This document shows, in pieces, positions 26,744-35,113 of a stretch of DNA of 64,000 bases. Position 1 is the stretch's first letter; each line of letters starts with the position of its first letter. A program made the position numbers and the translations under genes. The notes below the pieces were generated by a model. That model worked only from the letters and a program-made list of their open reading frames with translations, did not search any database and was not told the DNA's origin. This DNA comes from Sediminibacillus terrae. GTDB lineage: Bacteria > Bacillota > Bacilli > Bacillales > Amphibacillaceae. The stretch covers positions 310,001 to 374,000 of the forward strand of contig NZ_VZDQ01000025.1 of the NCBI RefSeq assembly GCF_009602435.1, read 5' to 3'.

Positions 26744-26773
26744 TTGCAAAATAGCTCGGTAATGATATATAAT
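26744..26773 (+). promoter_or_regulatory. SigA promoter of tRNA-Ala
   Basis: TTGCAA, 18 bases, TATAAT, with transcription expected to start near 26780, about 33 bases before the tRNA. Confidence 0.75.
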
Positions 26774-26812
26774 ACTTCTTGTCTGAGTCAAACAGCACTA
26801 CTAATCGAATAC

Positions 26813-26885
26813 GGGGCATTAGCTCAGCTGGGAGAGCGCTACACTGGCAGTGTAGAGGTCAGCGGTTCGAGCCCGCTATGCTCCA
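26813..26885 (+). tRNA. tRNA-Ala (anticodon GGC)
   Basis: The 73-nt cloverleaf starts GGGGCATTAGCTCAG and ends TATGCTCCA. The acceptor pairs GGGGCAT with ATGCTCC; the anticodon arm is CTACA-CTGGCAG-TGTAG with GGC; the T-arm is AGCGG-TTCGAGC-CCGCT. CCA is not encoded. It reads GCC and GCU alanine codons. It is a lone tRNA gene with its own promoter and terminator. Confidence 0.97.
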
Positions 26886-26891
26886 TCATTC

Positions 26892-26916
26892 AACCCCTTG
26901 TCTATCAAGGGGTTTT
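26892..26916 (+). terminator. Intrinsic terminator after tRNA-Ala
   Basis: AACCCCTTG and CAAGGGGTT flank TCTAT, followed by TTTG. Confidence 0.8.
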
Positions 26917-27117
26917 GCTATGTGTATGTTTTTGGTTAAAGGTGGTTTTTATCCTCTTGGGGACGAATTGGGGACGGTTTTTTCTAAAGGTGCGTAAATG
27001 TGGAATCCTTTCTTCCTACATGACACTCTGAAAGTCGTTAAAACTGCAGCCTGAAATTCGATATCATTTTTGTTGTTCCTTATCTGTTATGAAGTCTGAA
27101 TGAGTATATCATTCTAA
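26917..27117. other. Gap downstream of tRNA-Ala
   Basis: No gene is supported. A short frame ends LGDELGTVFSKGA then stop near 26997; similar C-termini are seen in tyrosine integrases inserted at tRNA 3' ends, so this may be an old integration scar. The match is too short to assert. Confidence 0.3.
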
Positions 27118-27118
27118 T

Positions 27119-27161
27119 ATAAAAAGGCATCCATACGATCTTAATGGACGCCTTTTATTTT
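27119..27161. terminator. Intrinsic terminator after ppaC
   Basis: AAAAGGCATCCAT and ATGGACGCCTTTT form a 13-base stem with one mismatch; both flanks are A/T tracts. It serves the leftward ppaC gene. Confidence 0.75.
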
Positions 27162-27238
27162 TATATTTAGTAGTTCTAGCGGAAAATTGACATTTTATCT
27201 GTTTCCATTTGCCACAAAGTTCCGCTTTCATGGTTTAT

Positions 27239-28168
27239 TCAATCCGCAAATGCGTTAGTAAGTGGAGGAACAACCTGTTTTTTACGAGAAACAATCCCGC
27301 TAAGAAAAGTTGTATTGTCTTTTAAGGTAGTCGAGAAAGCTTGTTCAAATTTGTGTTGTTCTGCTCCTAAAGCCAGTACAAGCGATTCGCTGGTCAAAAT
27401 ATCAGTAATCAATAATACGAACAAATCCAGATCATAGTTTTCAATTTTCTCCGAAATAGCATTTTTTATCTCTTCACTGCGGGATTGGACATTGCTTGTA
27501 TCCACCACATTTATTTGAGCGATTTCTACGTTTGCACTTCCCATTTTGAATAGCTTAGCGTCAATTGAAATGATGTCTGTCGGATCGAGATTTTCTGTCC
27601 CGGCTCCGGCTTTTAATAGCTCCATGCCGAATGTTTCCATTTCCACATCCGCCAATTTGCTGAGTGCCAACGCAGCTTTACGGTCTGCCTCGGTCGTGGT
27701 CGGGGATTTAAACAACAATGTATCCGAAATGATTGCTGAGAGCATCAGCCCGGCAATGGCTGCATCCGGCTCTAACTCATGTTCTTTATAGATTTTATAG
27801 AGGATGGTCGCGGTGCATCCTACAGGCTCGGTGCGAAAATAGACAGGTTGATCGGAAGAGAAGTTGGAAATGCGATGGTGGTCGACCACTTCAACGATAT
27901 TCACTTCTTCCAGATTGTCTATACTTTGTGAAGGTTCGTTGTGATCCACTAGAATTACGGCGTGATTTTTTCTCAATGGTTCTGCTGCTAAATCAGGGGC
28001 CGGAACCGAAAATGTATCAAGGGCAAATTGTGTTTCCTTTGAAATGCTGCCGAGACGTACCGCCTCTGTTTTGTATCCGAGACTGTTTTTTAAATCTGAA
28101 TAGGCAATGGCAGAACATATTGCATCTGTATCAGGATTTTTATGACCAAAGATTAAAATAGTATCCAC
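27239..28168 (-). CDS. ppaC: Manganese-dependent inorganic pyrophosphatase (family II)
   Basis: This 309-residue cytoplasmic enzyme splits pyrophosphate and so drives biosynthesis. The DHH-family motifs are GHKNPDTDA (residue ~8), ILVDHNE (~72), VEVVDHHRI (~93) and the DHHA2 C-terminal domain with SRKKQVVPPL (substrate-binding Arg and Lys). Length is normal. The GTG start at 28168 lies ten bases after AAAGG. It is monocistronic, divergent from the ABC-F leader. Confidence 0.95.
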   Translation of the reverse strand: MDTILIFGHKNPDTDAICSAIAYSDLKNSLGYKTEAVRLGSISKETQFALDTFSVPAPDLAAEPLRKNHAVILVDHNEPSQSIDNLEEVNIVEVVDHHRISNFSSDQPVYFRTEPVGCTATILYKIYKEHELEPDAAIAGLMLSAIISDTLLFKSPTTTEADRKAALALSKLADVEMETFGMELLKAGAGTENLDPTDIISIDAKLFKMGSANVEIAQINVVDTSNVQSRSEEIKNAISEKIENYDLDLFVLLITDILTSESLVLALGAEQHKFEQAFSTTLKDNTTFLSGIVSRKKQVVPPLTNAFAD

Positions 28169-28382
28169 TTTTCATTATCCTTTCCAACCAATTGGTATGG
28201 TTTATGCTTGCACTAACTATATTGCTATAGATGATGATCATTGACAAATATTTTTCCGGTAATATATCGTGTAGGTGAAACCTGATTCTCCAGCACACTC
28301 TATATAAAGAATAACGACCGAAAAAAATAACAACCACTATTTCAAAAAAATCAGCCAGCATTTTCAAAAATCAAAAACCGTT

Positions 28383-28411
28383 TTGCCACGCTCCTTCTGC
28401 TATGCTATACT
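28383..28411 (+). promoter_or_regulatory. SigA promoter of the ABC-F leader
   Basis: TTGCCA (28383-28388), 17 bases, TATACT (28406-28411). Transcription would start near 28418, leaving a leader of about 265 nt before the ABC-F start codon. Confidence 0.75.
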
Positions 28412-28440
28412 GAACGTACTACAGACGAAAGGAATGATGG

Positions 28441-28479
28441 GTGGACAATGAAGAACTAATCTTATTCTCAACTGTTTGA
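28441..28479 (+). CDS. Possible leader peptide of the ABC-F attenuator (12 aa)
   Basis: GTG 28441 lies eight bases after AAAGG and encodes MDNEELILFSTV then stop. Translation, or drug-stalled ribosomes, would cover segment 1 of the leader. An alternative uORF is ATG AAG AAC TAA at 28448-28459 with a closer GGTGG. Only one need be real. Confidence 0.4.
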   Translation: MDNEELILFSTV

Positions 28480-28586
28480 AATAGCATATTTCAAATCACA
28501 CGAAATAGGATTAGTCTGCCCATTATTTAATAACAGTAAATAGCTGGTATAACATACAGTTTATTTGATATGGCACCGGTATGGCT

Positions 28587-28618
28587 AATCCTTCCAACTT
28601 GCTTGGGAGGATTTTTTA
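28587..28618 (+). terminator. Conditional terminator in the ABC-F leader
   Basis: AATCCTTCC and GGGAGGATT form a 9-bp stem (one G-U), with a 9-nt loop and TTTTATT after. It lies 65 bases before the ABC-F start codon, so it would block the gene unless its 5' arm is captured by GGATTAG (28508-28514). Confidence 0.82.
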
Positions 28619-28682
28619 TTGGCCGTCTTACAAGGATGCTGGCCGTGTGGAAGTCCTCCCTTTACGGAAAGGGATTGATAGA

Positions 28683-30314
28683 ATGACCGAAATACTGAAG
28701 TTGAACAGCCTGAGCTATGAAGTGAAAAACATAAAGTTGTTTGAAAAGGTGAATGCCAGTGTGCTGCAGGGAGAAGTCATCGGAATCATCGGCAAAAACG
28801 GTGCCGGGAAATCGACGCTGCTGAAGCTGATCAATGGAGATATTGCGCCGACAAGCGGCCATTTACAGCGACTTCAGCAGCATATCACCATCGAAATGGT
28901 CGAGCAGGAAACAGAAAAACATATGGGGCAAAATATGACCGCGGATGAAGGGAAACTGCGAAAAAAGTGGCAGGTGCCGGATCACGAGTATGATCATTAC
29001 AGTGGCGGGGAAAAACTGAAGGCGCGGCTTGCGGCAGGTTTTTCGAAAAACGTGCAGCTGTTGTTGCTGGATGAACCGACCAACCATCTGGATCAAAAAA
29101 GTACAGAACTTTTATTAGAGCAGATGAAAAGCTACCGCGGCACCATCATTCTCGTATCGCACGATCGTTATTTTTTAGACGAGGCCGCCACGAAAATCTG
29201 GTCATTGGAAGGAAATGTGCTTATCGAGCATTCAGGGAATTATTCCAGTTATATGGAGGTACGCAAGCAACGCAGGCTCACCCAGCAGCGCGAGTATGAA
29301 AAGCAACAAAAAATGGTGGAACGGATCGAGGGGCAGATGAGCGAACTCACTTCCTGGTCGAAGAAGGCGCATGCGGAATCGACGAAAAAGGAAGGATACA
29401 AGGAATATTACCGGTTGAAGGCGAAGCGAATGGATACCCAGGTAAAGTCCAAGCAAAAACGGCTGGAAAAAGAGCTGGAGAAAAACAAGGTGGACGCTGT
29501 CGAACCCGAATACACGGTCGATTTTTCCATGAAGGCCAACACCAAGGTCGGCAAGCGCTTCCTGGAAGTGAAGGGTTTGTCGAAATCATTCCCCGGCAAA
29601 ACGCTGTTCCAAAATGCCCGCTTTATCATCCAGCATGGAGAAAAGCTTGCCATCACCGGACCGAACGGCAGCGGAAAAACGACTTTGTTGAACATCATCA
29701 TGGGCAGAGAAACGGCGGAAGGCGAGGTATGGATTTCACCCGCAGCAGATATCGGCTACTTGACCCAGGAAGTATTCGATTTGCCGCTTGACGAAACACC
29801 GGAGCAGTTATTTTACCGAAACACGTTTAAGGAGAGAGGCAAGGTCCGGAATTTGATGAAGCATTTAGGCTTCTCTGCTTCCCATTGGACAGAGCAGATT
29901 TCCGAGATGAGCATGGGCGAGCGGGTGAAGTGCAAGCTGATGGATTACATTTTGGAGGAAAAAGATGTGCTCCTTCTGGATGAACCGACCAATCATTTGG
30001 ATTTACCTTCGCGCGAGCAGCTGGAAGAAACGTTAGCCCACTATAACGGGACGCTGGTAGTCGTATCACATGACCGTTACTTCCTGGAAAAGACGACAAA
30101 TGACAAACTCGTCATAGCCGATCATCGAATTAAAAAGCAAGGCAATATAGTATCCTCCAAAGCGGATGAGCAGGAAGAATTGCGGCTGAAACTGGAAACA
30201 GAACGACAGGAAATACTGGGGAAACTCAGTTTTATGACGCCAAGTGACAAGGAGTATGCAAAGCTTGACGCAAAGTTCCTCGAGCTTACCCAACAGATCA
30301 ATCAGATGCGCTGA
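28683..30314 (+). CDS. Antibiotic-resistance-type ABC-F ribosome protection protein (VmlR/Vga-like)
   Basis: The protein has 543 residues from ATG 28683 (AAAGGG nine bases before). It has two ATPase domains and no membrane part: Walker A GKNGAGKST (~38), SGGEK and LLLLDEPTNHLD in the first; a long charged helical linker (~185-300); then GPNGSGKTT (~327), SMGER and VLLLDEPTNHLD in the second. ABC-F proteins enter the ribosomal E site and expel bound antibiotics such as lincosamides, streptogramin A and pleuromutilins. The length, short C-terminal extension and attenuator place it near VmlR and Vga rather than housekeeping ABC-F. Drug range is not predictable. Confidence 0.88.
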   Translation: MTEILKLNSLSYEVKNIKLFEKVNASVLQGEVIGIIGKNGAGKSTLLKLINGDIAPTSGHLQRLQQHITIEMVEQETEKHMGQNMTADEGKLRKKWQVPDHEYDHYSGGEKLKARLAAGFSKNVQLLLLDEPTNHLDQKSTELLLEQMKSYRGTIILVSHDRYFLDEAATKIWSLEGNVLIEHSGNYSSYMEVRKQRRLTQQREYEKQQKMVERIEGQMSELTSWSKKAHAESTKKEGYKEYYRLKAKRMDTQVKSKQKRLEKELEKNKVDAVEPEYTVDFSMKANTKVGKRFLEVKGLSKSFPGKTLFQNARFIIQHGEKLAITGPNGSGKTTLLNIIMGRETAEGEVWISPAADIGYLTQEVFDLPLDETPEQLFYRNTFKERGKVRNLMKHLGFSASHWTEQISEMSMGERVKCKLMDYILEEKDVLLLDEPTNHLDLPSREQLEETLAHYNGTLVVVSHDRYFLEKTTNDKLVIADHRIKKQGNIVSSKADEQEELRLKLETERQEILGKLSFMTPSDKEYAKLDAKFLELTQQINQMR

Positions 30315-30323
30315 TGCATGATG

Positions 30324-30369
30324 CAGAGCCGCTTCTCTTTTAGTAAGTTAGAGAGGCGGCTCTTTTTTG
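30324..30369 (+). terminator. Intrinsic terminator after the ABC-F gene
   Basis: AGAGCCGCTTCTCT and AGAGAGGCGGCTCT form a long stem followed by six T. Confidence 0.85.
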
Positions 30370-30535
30370 ATGGTACAGCCAAGTATGGAATTTGGTACAA
30401 TGAAGAAAGGGTTGAACCGGGAGATTGAGAGGGATCCCCTACGCTGGATTCCAAGTCAAATGCAATGCGGCGGTTGTCTTCCAAACTATTAGAGAAAAAA
30501 GACTACCTCCACAAGAAGTTCCTCCAAAAAAATGC

Positions 30536-30739
30536 TCATTCTTTCGTGAGTGTATTTCGTTTTTTCTGTGCCTGCCAGGTCGAAATCATACTGGGCACGC
30601 CAGCCATCATACTAACCAAAAAACTCCACATCACATAGTGCCATTCTCCCGTGAGGAGAGCCACACAAATGAAAAACACGAACTGACCGACAAGCGCAAA
30701 CCAGGAAGCAATCCAGGCAAACCGCAAGTTTTCTCTCAT
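30536..30739 (-). CDS. Small two-helix membrane protein (67 aa)
   Basis: ATG 30739 lies five bases after AGGAGG. The protein has two membrane helices (residues ~8-28 and ~35-52) and ends GVPSMISTWQAQKKRNTLTKE. I recognise no family. A C-terminal fragment of a second copy survives at 35114-35187, so the gene was once duplicated. It stands alone, divergent from the sensor kinase gene. Confidence 0.68.
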   Translation of the reverse strand: MRENLRFAWIASWFALVGQFVFFICVALLTGEWHYVMWSFLVSMMAGVPSMISTWQAQKKRNTLTKE

Positions 30740-30932
30740 CCCATCCTCCTATCCGGACAATGCAGTCCAATCGATTGTTCCGTCTTTGATAACTCAAGCT
30801 TACCATATAGCTGTAGGGGTGACCATTTTTATAAAATAAAGCAATTGTAAAATTTTTACGTTTCATCCGGTTTTTATCTGAATTTTTTGTTAAAATAAAT
30901 AGAGGCATTTATTTATAAAGGGAGGGAAAGAG

Positions 30933-32111
30933 ATGGGCCGTAAGCTGGAATGGAAGATCGACTTGGGTATAGTACTACTTCTTTGTTTCATTACCCCGCT
31001 GTTTGCCATGGATCCCCAGGCACACCCTGTATTGCTGTATTCACTCGCCGCCCTGTTAATCTTTTCTTTCATCTTCCGGAATTTTTTTGTTTATATAGAT
31101 TTACGGACCAAGGCAGGAGGGGCCATTCTATGGAGCCAGCTCTCATTGGCATCCGCCATGACAGTGATCGACCAGTCCTTTATATCGCAAATTTTTTTGT
31201 TGTTCCTTGTGGGGGAAGCTGCTTTTTATCGGAGGAAGTATGATAGTTTCGCTTATGCTGCAATAGCCTATCTATCTTTTGTCGTTGGCAGGTTTGTCGT
31301 ATTTGATTTGCCTGCTGAGGATATATGGGGGATTGTCATCCCGAAAAGCTTGGATTTTATTTGCTTTTACGGTATCAGTTATTTGGCTAAATACATAGCT
31401 ATACAAAAGCGACAGCTCTCCAAAGCACACAACCGCATGAAACAGGCGTCCATTCAACTGGAAGAGACAACGCTTCTGAAAGAGCGCACAAAAATATCCA
31501 GGGAAATACATGATACAATCGGTCATTCGTTTACGACCGCAATCATGGGCATAGAAGCCAGCAGAAGAGTGTGGAAACAAGACCAACAGAAAGCGGGGAA
31601 GCTTCTGGGCGATATAAAACAGCAGCTGCAAGCAGGATTGGACGATGTCCGGAAATCGGTCCGAATGCTGAGCGATCCATACACTCCGGAAAATGTCACA
31701 GAGAAGCTCATCGATCTGATTGAAAATACGAAAGACAGGACGGGAGTGATCATTGTTTACGATATAGAAAAGCTCGATGGCAAGCTTAATCCAGACCAGA
31801 CGTTAGTGGTTCACCGTGCCCTGCAAGAAGGGTTGGCCAATGGATTGCGTCACGGAAGAAGTACACAATTCCGGTTCAACTTGAAACTGCACGCTGAAAG
31901 GGTCGCTTTTCATCTCGCAGATAATGGAAGCGGCTTTTCGGTGAAACGGACAACGCCTGGCTTTGGGCTGATGGGAATGGAAGAGCGCGTCCGGCAGCTG
32001 GAGGGCGAGTTTCAAATCGAATCTGAACCGGCAAAAGGGACAGTCATCACCTTTTCCTTTCCGGTTGATGCAAATGAAACAGAAAAATTGCAAGCAGGAG
32101 CGAGTTTATGA
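30933..32111 (+). CDS. Sensor histidine kinase, NarL-partner (HisKA_3) type
   Basis: This 392-residue kinase has five or six N-terminal membrane helices (residues ~10-155), a coiled segment, then the HisKA_3 box KISREIHDTIGHSFTTAI with phosphorylated His193. The ATPase part has LANGLRHGRS, ADNGSGF and PGFGLMGMEERV. The multi-helix sensor, without a large outer loop, suggests it senses the membrane or a small hydrophobic signal, like DesK. Its ATG follows GGGAGGG. It overlaps the regulator gene by four bases (ATGA). Confidence 0.92.
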   Translation: MGRKLEWKIDLGIVLLLCFITPLFAMDPQAHPVLLYSLAALLIFSFIFRNFFVYIDLRTKAGGAILWSQLSLASAMTVIDQSFISQIFLLFLVGEAAFYRRKYDSFAYAAIAYLSFVVGRFVVFDLPAEDIWGIVIPKSLDFICFYGISYLAKYIAIQKRQLSKAHNRMKQASIQLEETTLLKERTKISREIHDTIGHSFTTAIMGIEASRRVWKQDQQKAGKLLGDIKQQLQAGLDDVRKSVRMLSDPYTPENVTEKLIDLIENTKDRTGVIIVYDIEKLDGKLNPDQTLVVHRALQEGLANGLRHGRSTQFRFNLKLHAERVAFHLADNGSGFSVKRTTPGFGLMGMEERVRQLEGEFQIESEPAKGTVITFSFPVDANETEKLQAGASL

Positions 32112-32764
32112 ATCCTATAAAAGTATTGATTGCTGATGATCAGCCTGTCTTTTGCGAAGGGCTGGCAGTCTTGCTGGAATTGGAACCGGATATCAAGGTG
32201 GCAGCTTGTGCGGCAAATGGAACGGAAGCGGTCAAGTTGGCTGAAAAGCATCGGCCTGATGTCGTGCTGATGGACCTCCGGATGCCGAACATGGGCGGCC
32301 TGACAGCGACAAGAATCATAAAATCGGATTTTCCCGGAATTCAAGTCCTGATGCTGACGACGTTTTCCGAGGATGAATATATTGCAGAATCGGTAAAAAT
32401 CGGTGCATCCGGATACCTCTTGAAAGACGCGGACACAGAACAGATAATCCGCGGTATAAGGGATTGTCATGCCGGCCAATTGCTTTTACCTTCTTCGTTT
32501 CATTCCATGCTGGCAGGTCAGCTGGAAGCAAGGCGACCAGCAGATTCACGTCTATCTTTACCGGCTGGCGTGCTGGATGCACTGACCAGGACAGAGGATG
32601 ATATACTGGGATTGCTTTTGGAAGGTAAAAAGAATAAAGAAATTGCCGAACAACTCTATTTATCTGTTGGAACGGTCAAAAATTACCTTAGCGGGCTGTA
32701 TAAAAAGTTGAATGTCCGCAGTCGCAGAGAGGTTTTGGCCTTACTAAAAAATCTTGAAAACTAG
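32108..32764 (+). CDS. NarL/LuxR-family response regulator
   Basis: This 218-residue protein has a receiver domain with acidic pair Asp10-Asp11, phosphorylated Asp56 (VVLMDLRMPN), the switch Thr in MLTTFSEDEY and Lys in YLLKDAD. The C-terminal LuxR helix-turn-helix is LTRTEDDILGLLLEGKKNKEIAEQLYLSVGTVKNYLSGLYKKL. It is the partner of the kinase just upstream. Its stop codon overlaps that of the convergent SinI-like gene. Targets are unknown. Confidence 0.93.
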   Translation: MNPIKVLIADDQPVFCEGLAVLLELEPDIKVAACAANGTEAVKLAEKHRPDVVLMDLRMPNMGGLTATRIIKSDFPGIQVLMLTTFSEDEYIAESVKIGASGYLLKDADTEQIIRGIRDCHAGQLLLPSSFHSMLAGQLEARRPADSRLSLPAGVLDALTRTEDDILGLLLEGKKNKEIAEQLYLSVGTVKNYLSGLYKKLNVRSRREVLALLKNLEN

Positions 32765-32946
32765 CTTCTGGCATTTTCCACAATCGATTTGCCCAGACGG
32801 TTTGCTGAATTCCTGCCGTTATACTGCTTCAAGTATTGCTGCAGGAAATCGCGAATTTCCTGCGAAGTCATTCCCAGTTCCGCTGCTTCCTGGATCAGTT
32901 CCAGCCATTCCGTATCGATATAGGACTGTTTATTATCGCTCAACAT
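32761..32946 (-). CDS. SinI-like anti-repressor domain protein
   Basis: The 61-residue protein starts at ATG 32946, seven bases after GGGAGG (the ATG at 32952 is too close). Residues ~10-38, DTEWLELIQEAAELGMTSQEIRDFLQQ, match the SinI dimerisation domain by which SinI binds and disarms the biofilm repressor SinR. The rest is basic and short. No SinR is beside it. Stop codons of this gene and the response regulator overlap tail to tail, so antisense effects are possible. Confidence 0.75.
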   Translation of the reverse strand: MLSDNKQSYIDTEWLELIQEAAELGMTSQEIRDFLQQYLKQYNGRNSANRLGKSIVENARS

Positions 32947-33188
32947 GCTCATTCCTCCCGGTTGGGTGTTCTTATTGTCATTTTAGAAAATTGCCGAATG
33001 CGTGGATAGATAATAAAAGTAATCGAAAGGTCATAAAGGTCACGTTTTAAGAAAGAATTCGAATTTTAGTATGTACGTAAATATTTTTATTTTACTACCT
33101 TGCAATGTTCACTACTGAATGATATTCTATAGTAGATCATAGATGACCAACCAAGAATATAAGACACCAAGCACAGGAGGAGAGCCCA

Positions 33189-33515
33189 GTGAATGTTCAG
33201 TTCAAAAAAGGAGCATTGGAACTATGCGTTCTCGTTTTAATCTGCAAGAAAGAACAGTATGGTTATGAACTGGCACAAAATGTGGCAAAGTACATTTCCA
33301 TTGCTGAAGGGACCCTTTATCCATTATTGAGAAGGCTGACGAAGGAACAATATTTGGACACCTATATGTCGCCTTCAAGGGAGGGTCCGGCCAGAAAGTA
33401 CTATAAACTTTCCGAGAAGGGAGAAGAAAGGATGGAAACACTCATAGAAGAATGGAATCAATTTACGGTCTCTGTCAATGGATTGGTCCAGGATATCGGG
33501 AGGGGAGAAGCGTGA
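33189..33515 (+). CDS. PadR-family transcriptional regulator
   Basis: This 108-residue winged-helix protein starts at GTG 33189 behind AGGAGGAG. Typical features are KGALELCVLVLICKKEQYGYELAQNV, EGTLYPLLRRL and RKYYKLSEKGEERM. It is the first gene of a three-gene operon with a DUF1700 and a DUF4097 gene, each overlapping by GTGA. In this common arrangement PadR represses its own operon and responds to envelope stress or drugs. Confidence 0.92.
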   Translation: MNVQFKKGALELCVLVLICKKEQYGYELAQNVAKYISIAEGTLYPLLRRLTKEQYLDTYMSPSREGPARKYYKLSEKGEERMETLIEEWNQFTVSVNGLVQDIGRGEA

Positions 33516-34069
33516 CAAAAGACATGTTTTTGAAAGAAATCGACAAACGGCTTAAAGGTCTCTCCAATAAGGAAAAAGAAGAGATATTGTTCGACTTCGA
33601 AGAGCACATAGATGCTGCATTATTGGAAGGAAGAGATGAACGGGAAATCGTGGAGGGGCTGGGAAACCCGACTGCAATTGCAAGAGAGTTGTCCGCAGAA
33701 GCGAGTCTGAAAATAGCAGAACAGGAACGTTCCATCCCGAATATTGGAAGGGCGGTCATGTCTATCATCAGTGTCAGCCTGATCAACCTCCTCATTGTGC
33801 TTGGTCCTGCCCTCGGTATTTTGGCCTTGTATATCGGTTTGTATGGAGCGGCTGCAGCTTTGTCGCTTTCCCCGTTGGTTTTCCTTTTCAAGGTGGTGTT
33901 TCTGCACTCCTCCAATCTGTTATTCGATTTCTTTGTATCCATTACGCTGGGCAGTTTCGGAGTGCTTTGTAGTATCGGTTTGTGGAAAGTAGGAAAATGG
34001 CTGTATCGTTTGCTGATCAGGTATATGAAGTTCAACTTTTTATTAATGAAGGGAGAAGGTTACAAGTGA
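33512..34069 (+). CDS. DUF1700 (HAAS-type) membrane protein
   Basis: From GTG 33512, overlapping the padR stop, the protein has 185 residues. The N-terminal helical HAAS region (FLKEIDKRLKGLSNKEKEEILFDFEEHIDAALLEGRDEREIVEGLGNP) is followed by two or three membrane segments (residues ~70-165). Such proteins pair with PadR regulators and DUF4097 partners and probably pass a membrane signal. The frame is open further upstream, but inside padR and without a ribosome site. Confidence 0.88.
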   Translation: MTKDMFLKEIDKRLKGLSNKEKEEILFDFEEHIDAALLEGRDEREIVEGLGNPTAIARELSAEASLKIAEQERSIPNIGRAVMSIISVSLINLLIVLGPALGILALYIGLYGAAAALSLSPLVFLFKVVFLHSSNLLFDFFVSITLGSFGVLCSIGLWKVGKWLYRLLIRYMKFNFLLMKGEGYK

Positions 34070-34968
34070 AAAAATGGATTGTGTCCTTGTTGACAATACT
34101 GATTGTCGGAATCGCAGGGATGATAACTATTTACCTTACAACGGGTATTTCCCGTGCATCCGTCATAGCGGAGGAGAGCTTTCAGGCAGGTGAAATAACG
34201 CGCATTCAAGTTGCGGCAACTTCGATGAATGTGACGGTGAAGAGCCAGTCATCCAATCAAATAGAGGCAACGGTGAAAGGCGACGTCTTGGAAAAAGACC
34301 AGGATGAGCAACTATACCAAATGGAGCAAACGGATGATACACTCATGATCACCCAAAAGGAGAAAGAGAACCGATTAGGTTTTTTTCCGTGGAACACGGC
34401 AAAGAATTTGCATGTGACGGTAAGCGTTCCGGAAGGATTGTATGACAAAGTTTCGCTCGAAACAACTTCAGGCGATATTGTCCTTGATCATGTAGAAACA
34501 TCCAGTGCGCAAATCACCTCTACTTCAGGCGATGTGGATCTGACCGGGAACAAGATAACAGATAGCCTGATGATGGAGGCGACAAGCGGAGATATACAAG
34601 CAGAGAAAAATACAATCGAATCTGCTTCCATCAAAACAACCAGTGGTACCATCACTAATAATCAGGTTGAAGGATCGCGGTTCAAGTACGAAGCAACCTC
34701 CGGTGATGTTGTACTTTCTCATTCAAGTGATGTGGAAGAAGTGGATATCAAGACTACCAGCGGTGATGTGTCGGCCGAATATGGTTTACCTCAAGACCGA
34801 TTTGAAGTTGATTTTCAAAGCGGATCGGGCGATGGGCGTGTTTCAATGGAAGATGTTTTGTTTGAAGAAAAATCCGAACACAATATCCACGGTTTCATCG
34901 GAGAGAATCCTATCCACGTATTGAAGGTCAGGACGAATTCAGGTGACTTTAAATTGAAAGGAAGGTAA
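34066..34968 (+). CDS. DUF4097 beta-helix protein (envelope)
   Basis: From GTG 34066 the protein has 300 residues: an N-terminal signal anchor (residues 3-27) and an extracellular domain with the repeated ETTSGDIVL / STSGDVDL / TTSGDVSAEY pattern, about six turns at 20-24 residues. This is the DUF4097 right-handed beta-helix, similar to LiaG. It overlaps the DUF1700 gene by GTGA and completes the PadR operon. Role: probably sensing or buffering of cell-envelope damage (inference). Confidence 0.9.
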   Translation: MKKWIVSLLTILIVGIAGMITIYLTTGISRASVIAEESFQAGEITRIQVAATSMNVTVKSQSSNQIEATVKGDVLEKDQDEQLYQMEQTDDTLMITQKEKENRLGFFPWNTAKNLHVTVSVPEGLYDKVSLETTSGDIVLDHVETSSAQITSTSGDVDLTGNKITDSLMMEATSGDIQAEKNTIESASIKTTSGTITNNQVEGSRFKYEATSGDVVLSHSSDVEEVDIKTTSGDVSAEYGLPQDRFEVDFQSGSGDGRVSMEDVLFEEKSEHNIHGFIGENPIHVLKVRTNSGDFKLKGR

Positions 34969-35073
34969 CTTCACAGGCAATAATATGGTGTTGCTGCCAG
35001 TGACCATGCAGGATAGAAGACAAGACAGGCGGGTGTGATTTGCAGTCATGCTGTGAGCCGGTTTTTAAATGAG

Positions 35074-35102
35074 AAAAGGGACTTCCCGGTATGAAGTCCT
35101 CT
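35074..35102 (-). terminator. Weak terminator downstream of the ZIP-like gene
   Basis: Read leftward, AGGACTTC and GAAGTCC pair around ATACCGG, followed by CTTTTCTC. The T-run is interrupted. Confidence 0.45.
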
Positions 35103-35113
35103 CTAGCTCCTTT

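Larger units (their letters stand above)
28418..28682 (+). promoter_or_regulatory. Attenuator leader of the ABC-F gene
   Basis: Three segments can pair in exclusive ways. Segment 1 (28437-28466, ATGGGTGGAC plus ACTAATCTTATT) pairs with segment 2 (28504-28523), around an inner perfect hairpin (28475-28495, TTTGAAATA/TATTTCAAA). Segment 2 can instead pair with CTAATCCT (28585-28592), the 5' side of the terminator at 28587-28618. A short frame (28441-28479) overlaps segment 1. Downstream, TCCCTTT/AAAGGGA (28657-28674) hides the ribosome site of the ABC-F gene. The design is that of drug-induced antitermination. Confidence 0.78.

Noticed and set aside
26917-27000. Integrase-like C-terminal residues after tRNA-Ala as evidence for an integrated element
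   Set aside because: Only about a dozen residues look similar, and no direct repeat of the tRNA 3' end was found within reach.
30392-30535. Gap after the ABC-F terminator as a possible small gene
   Set aside because: All frames are short and without ribosome sites.
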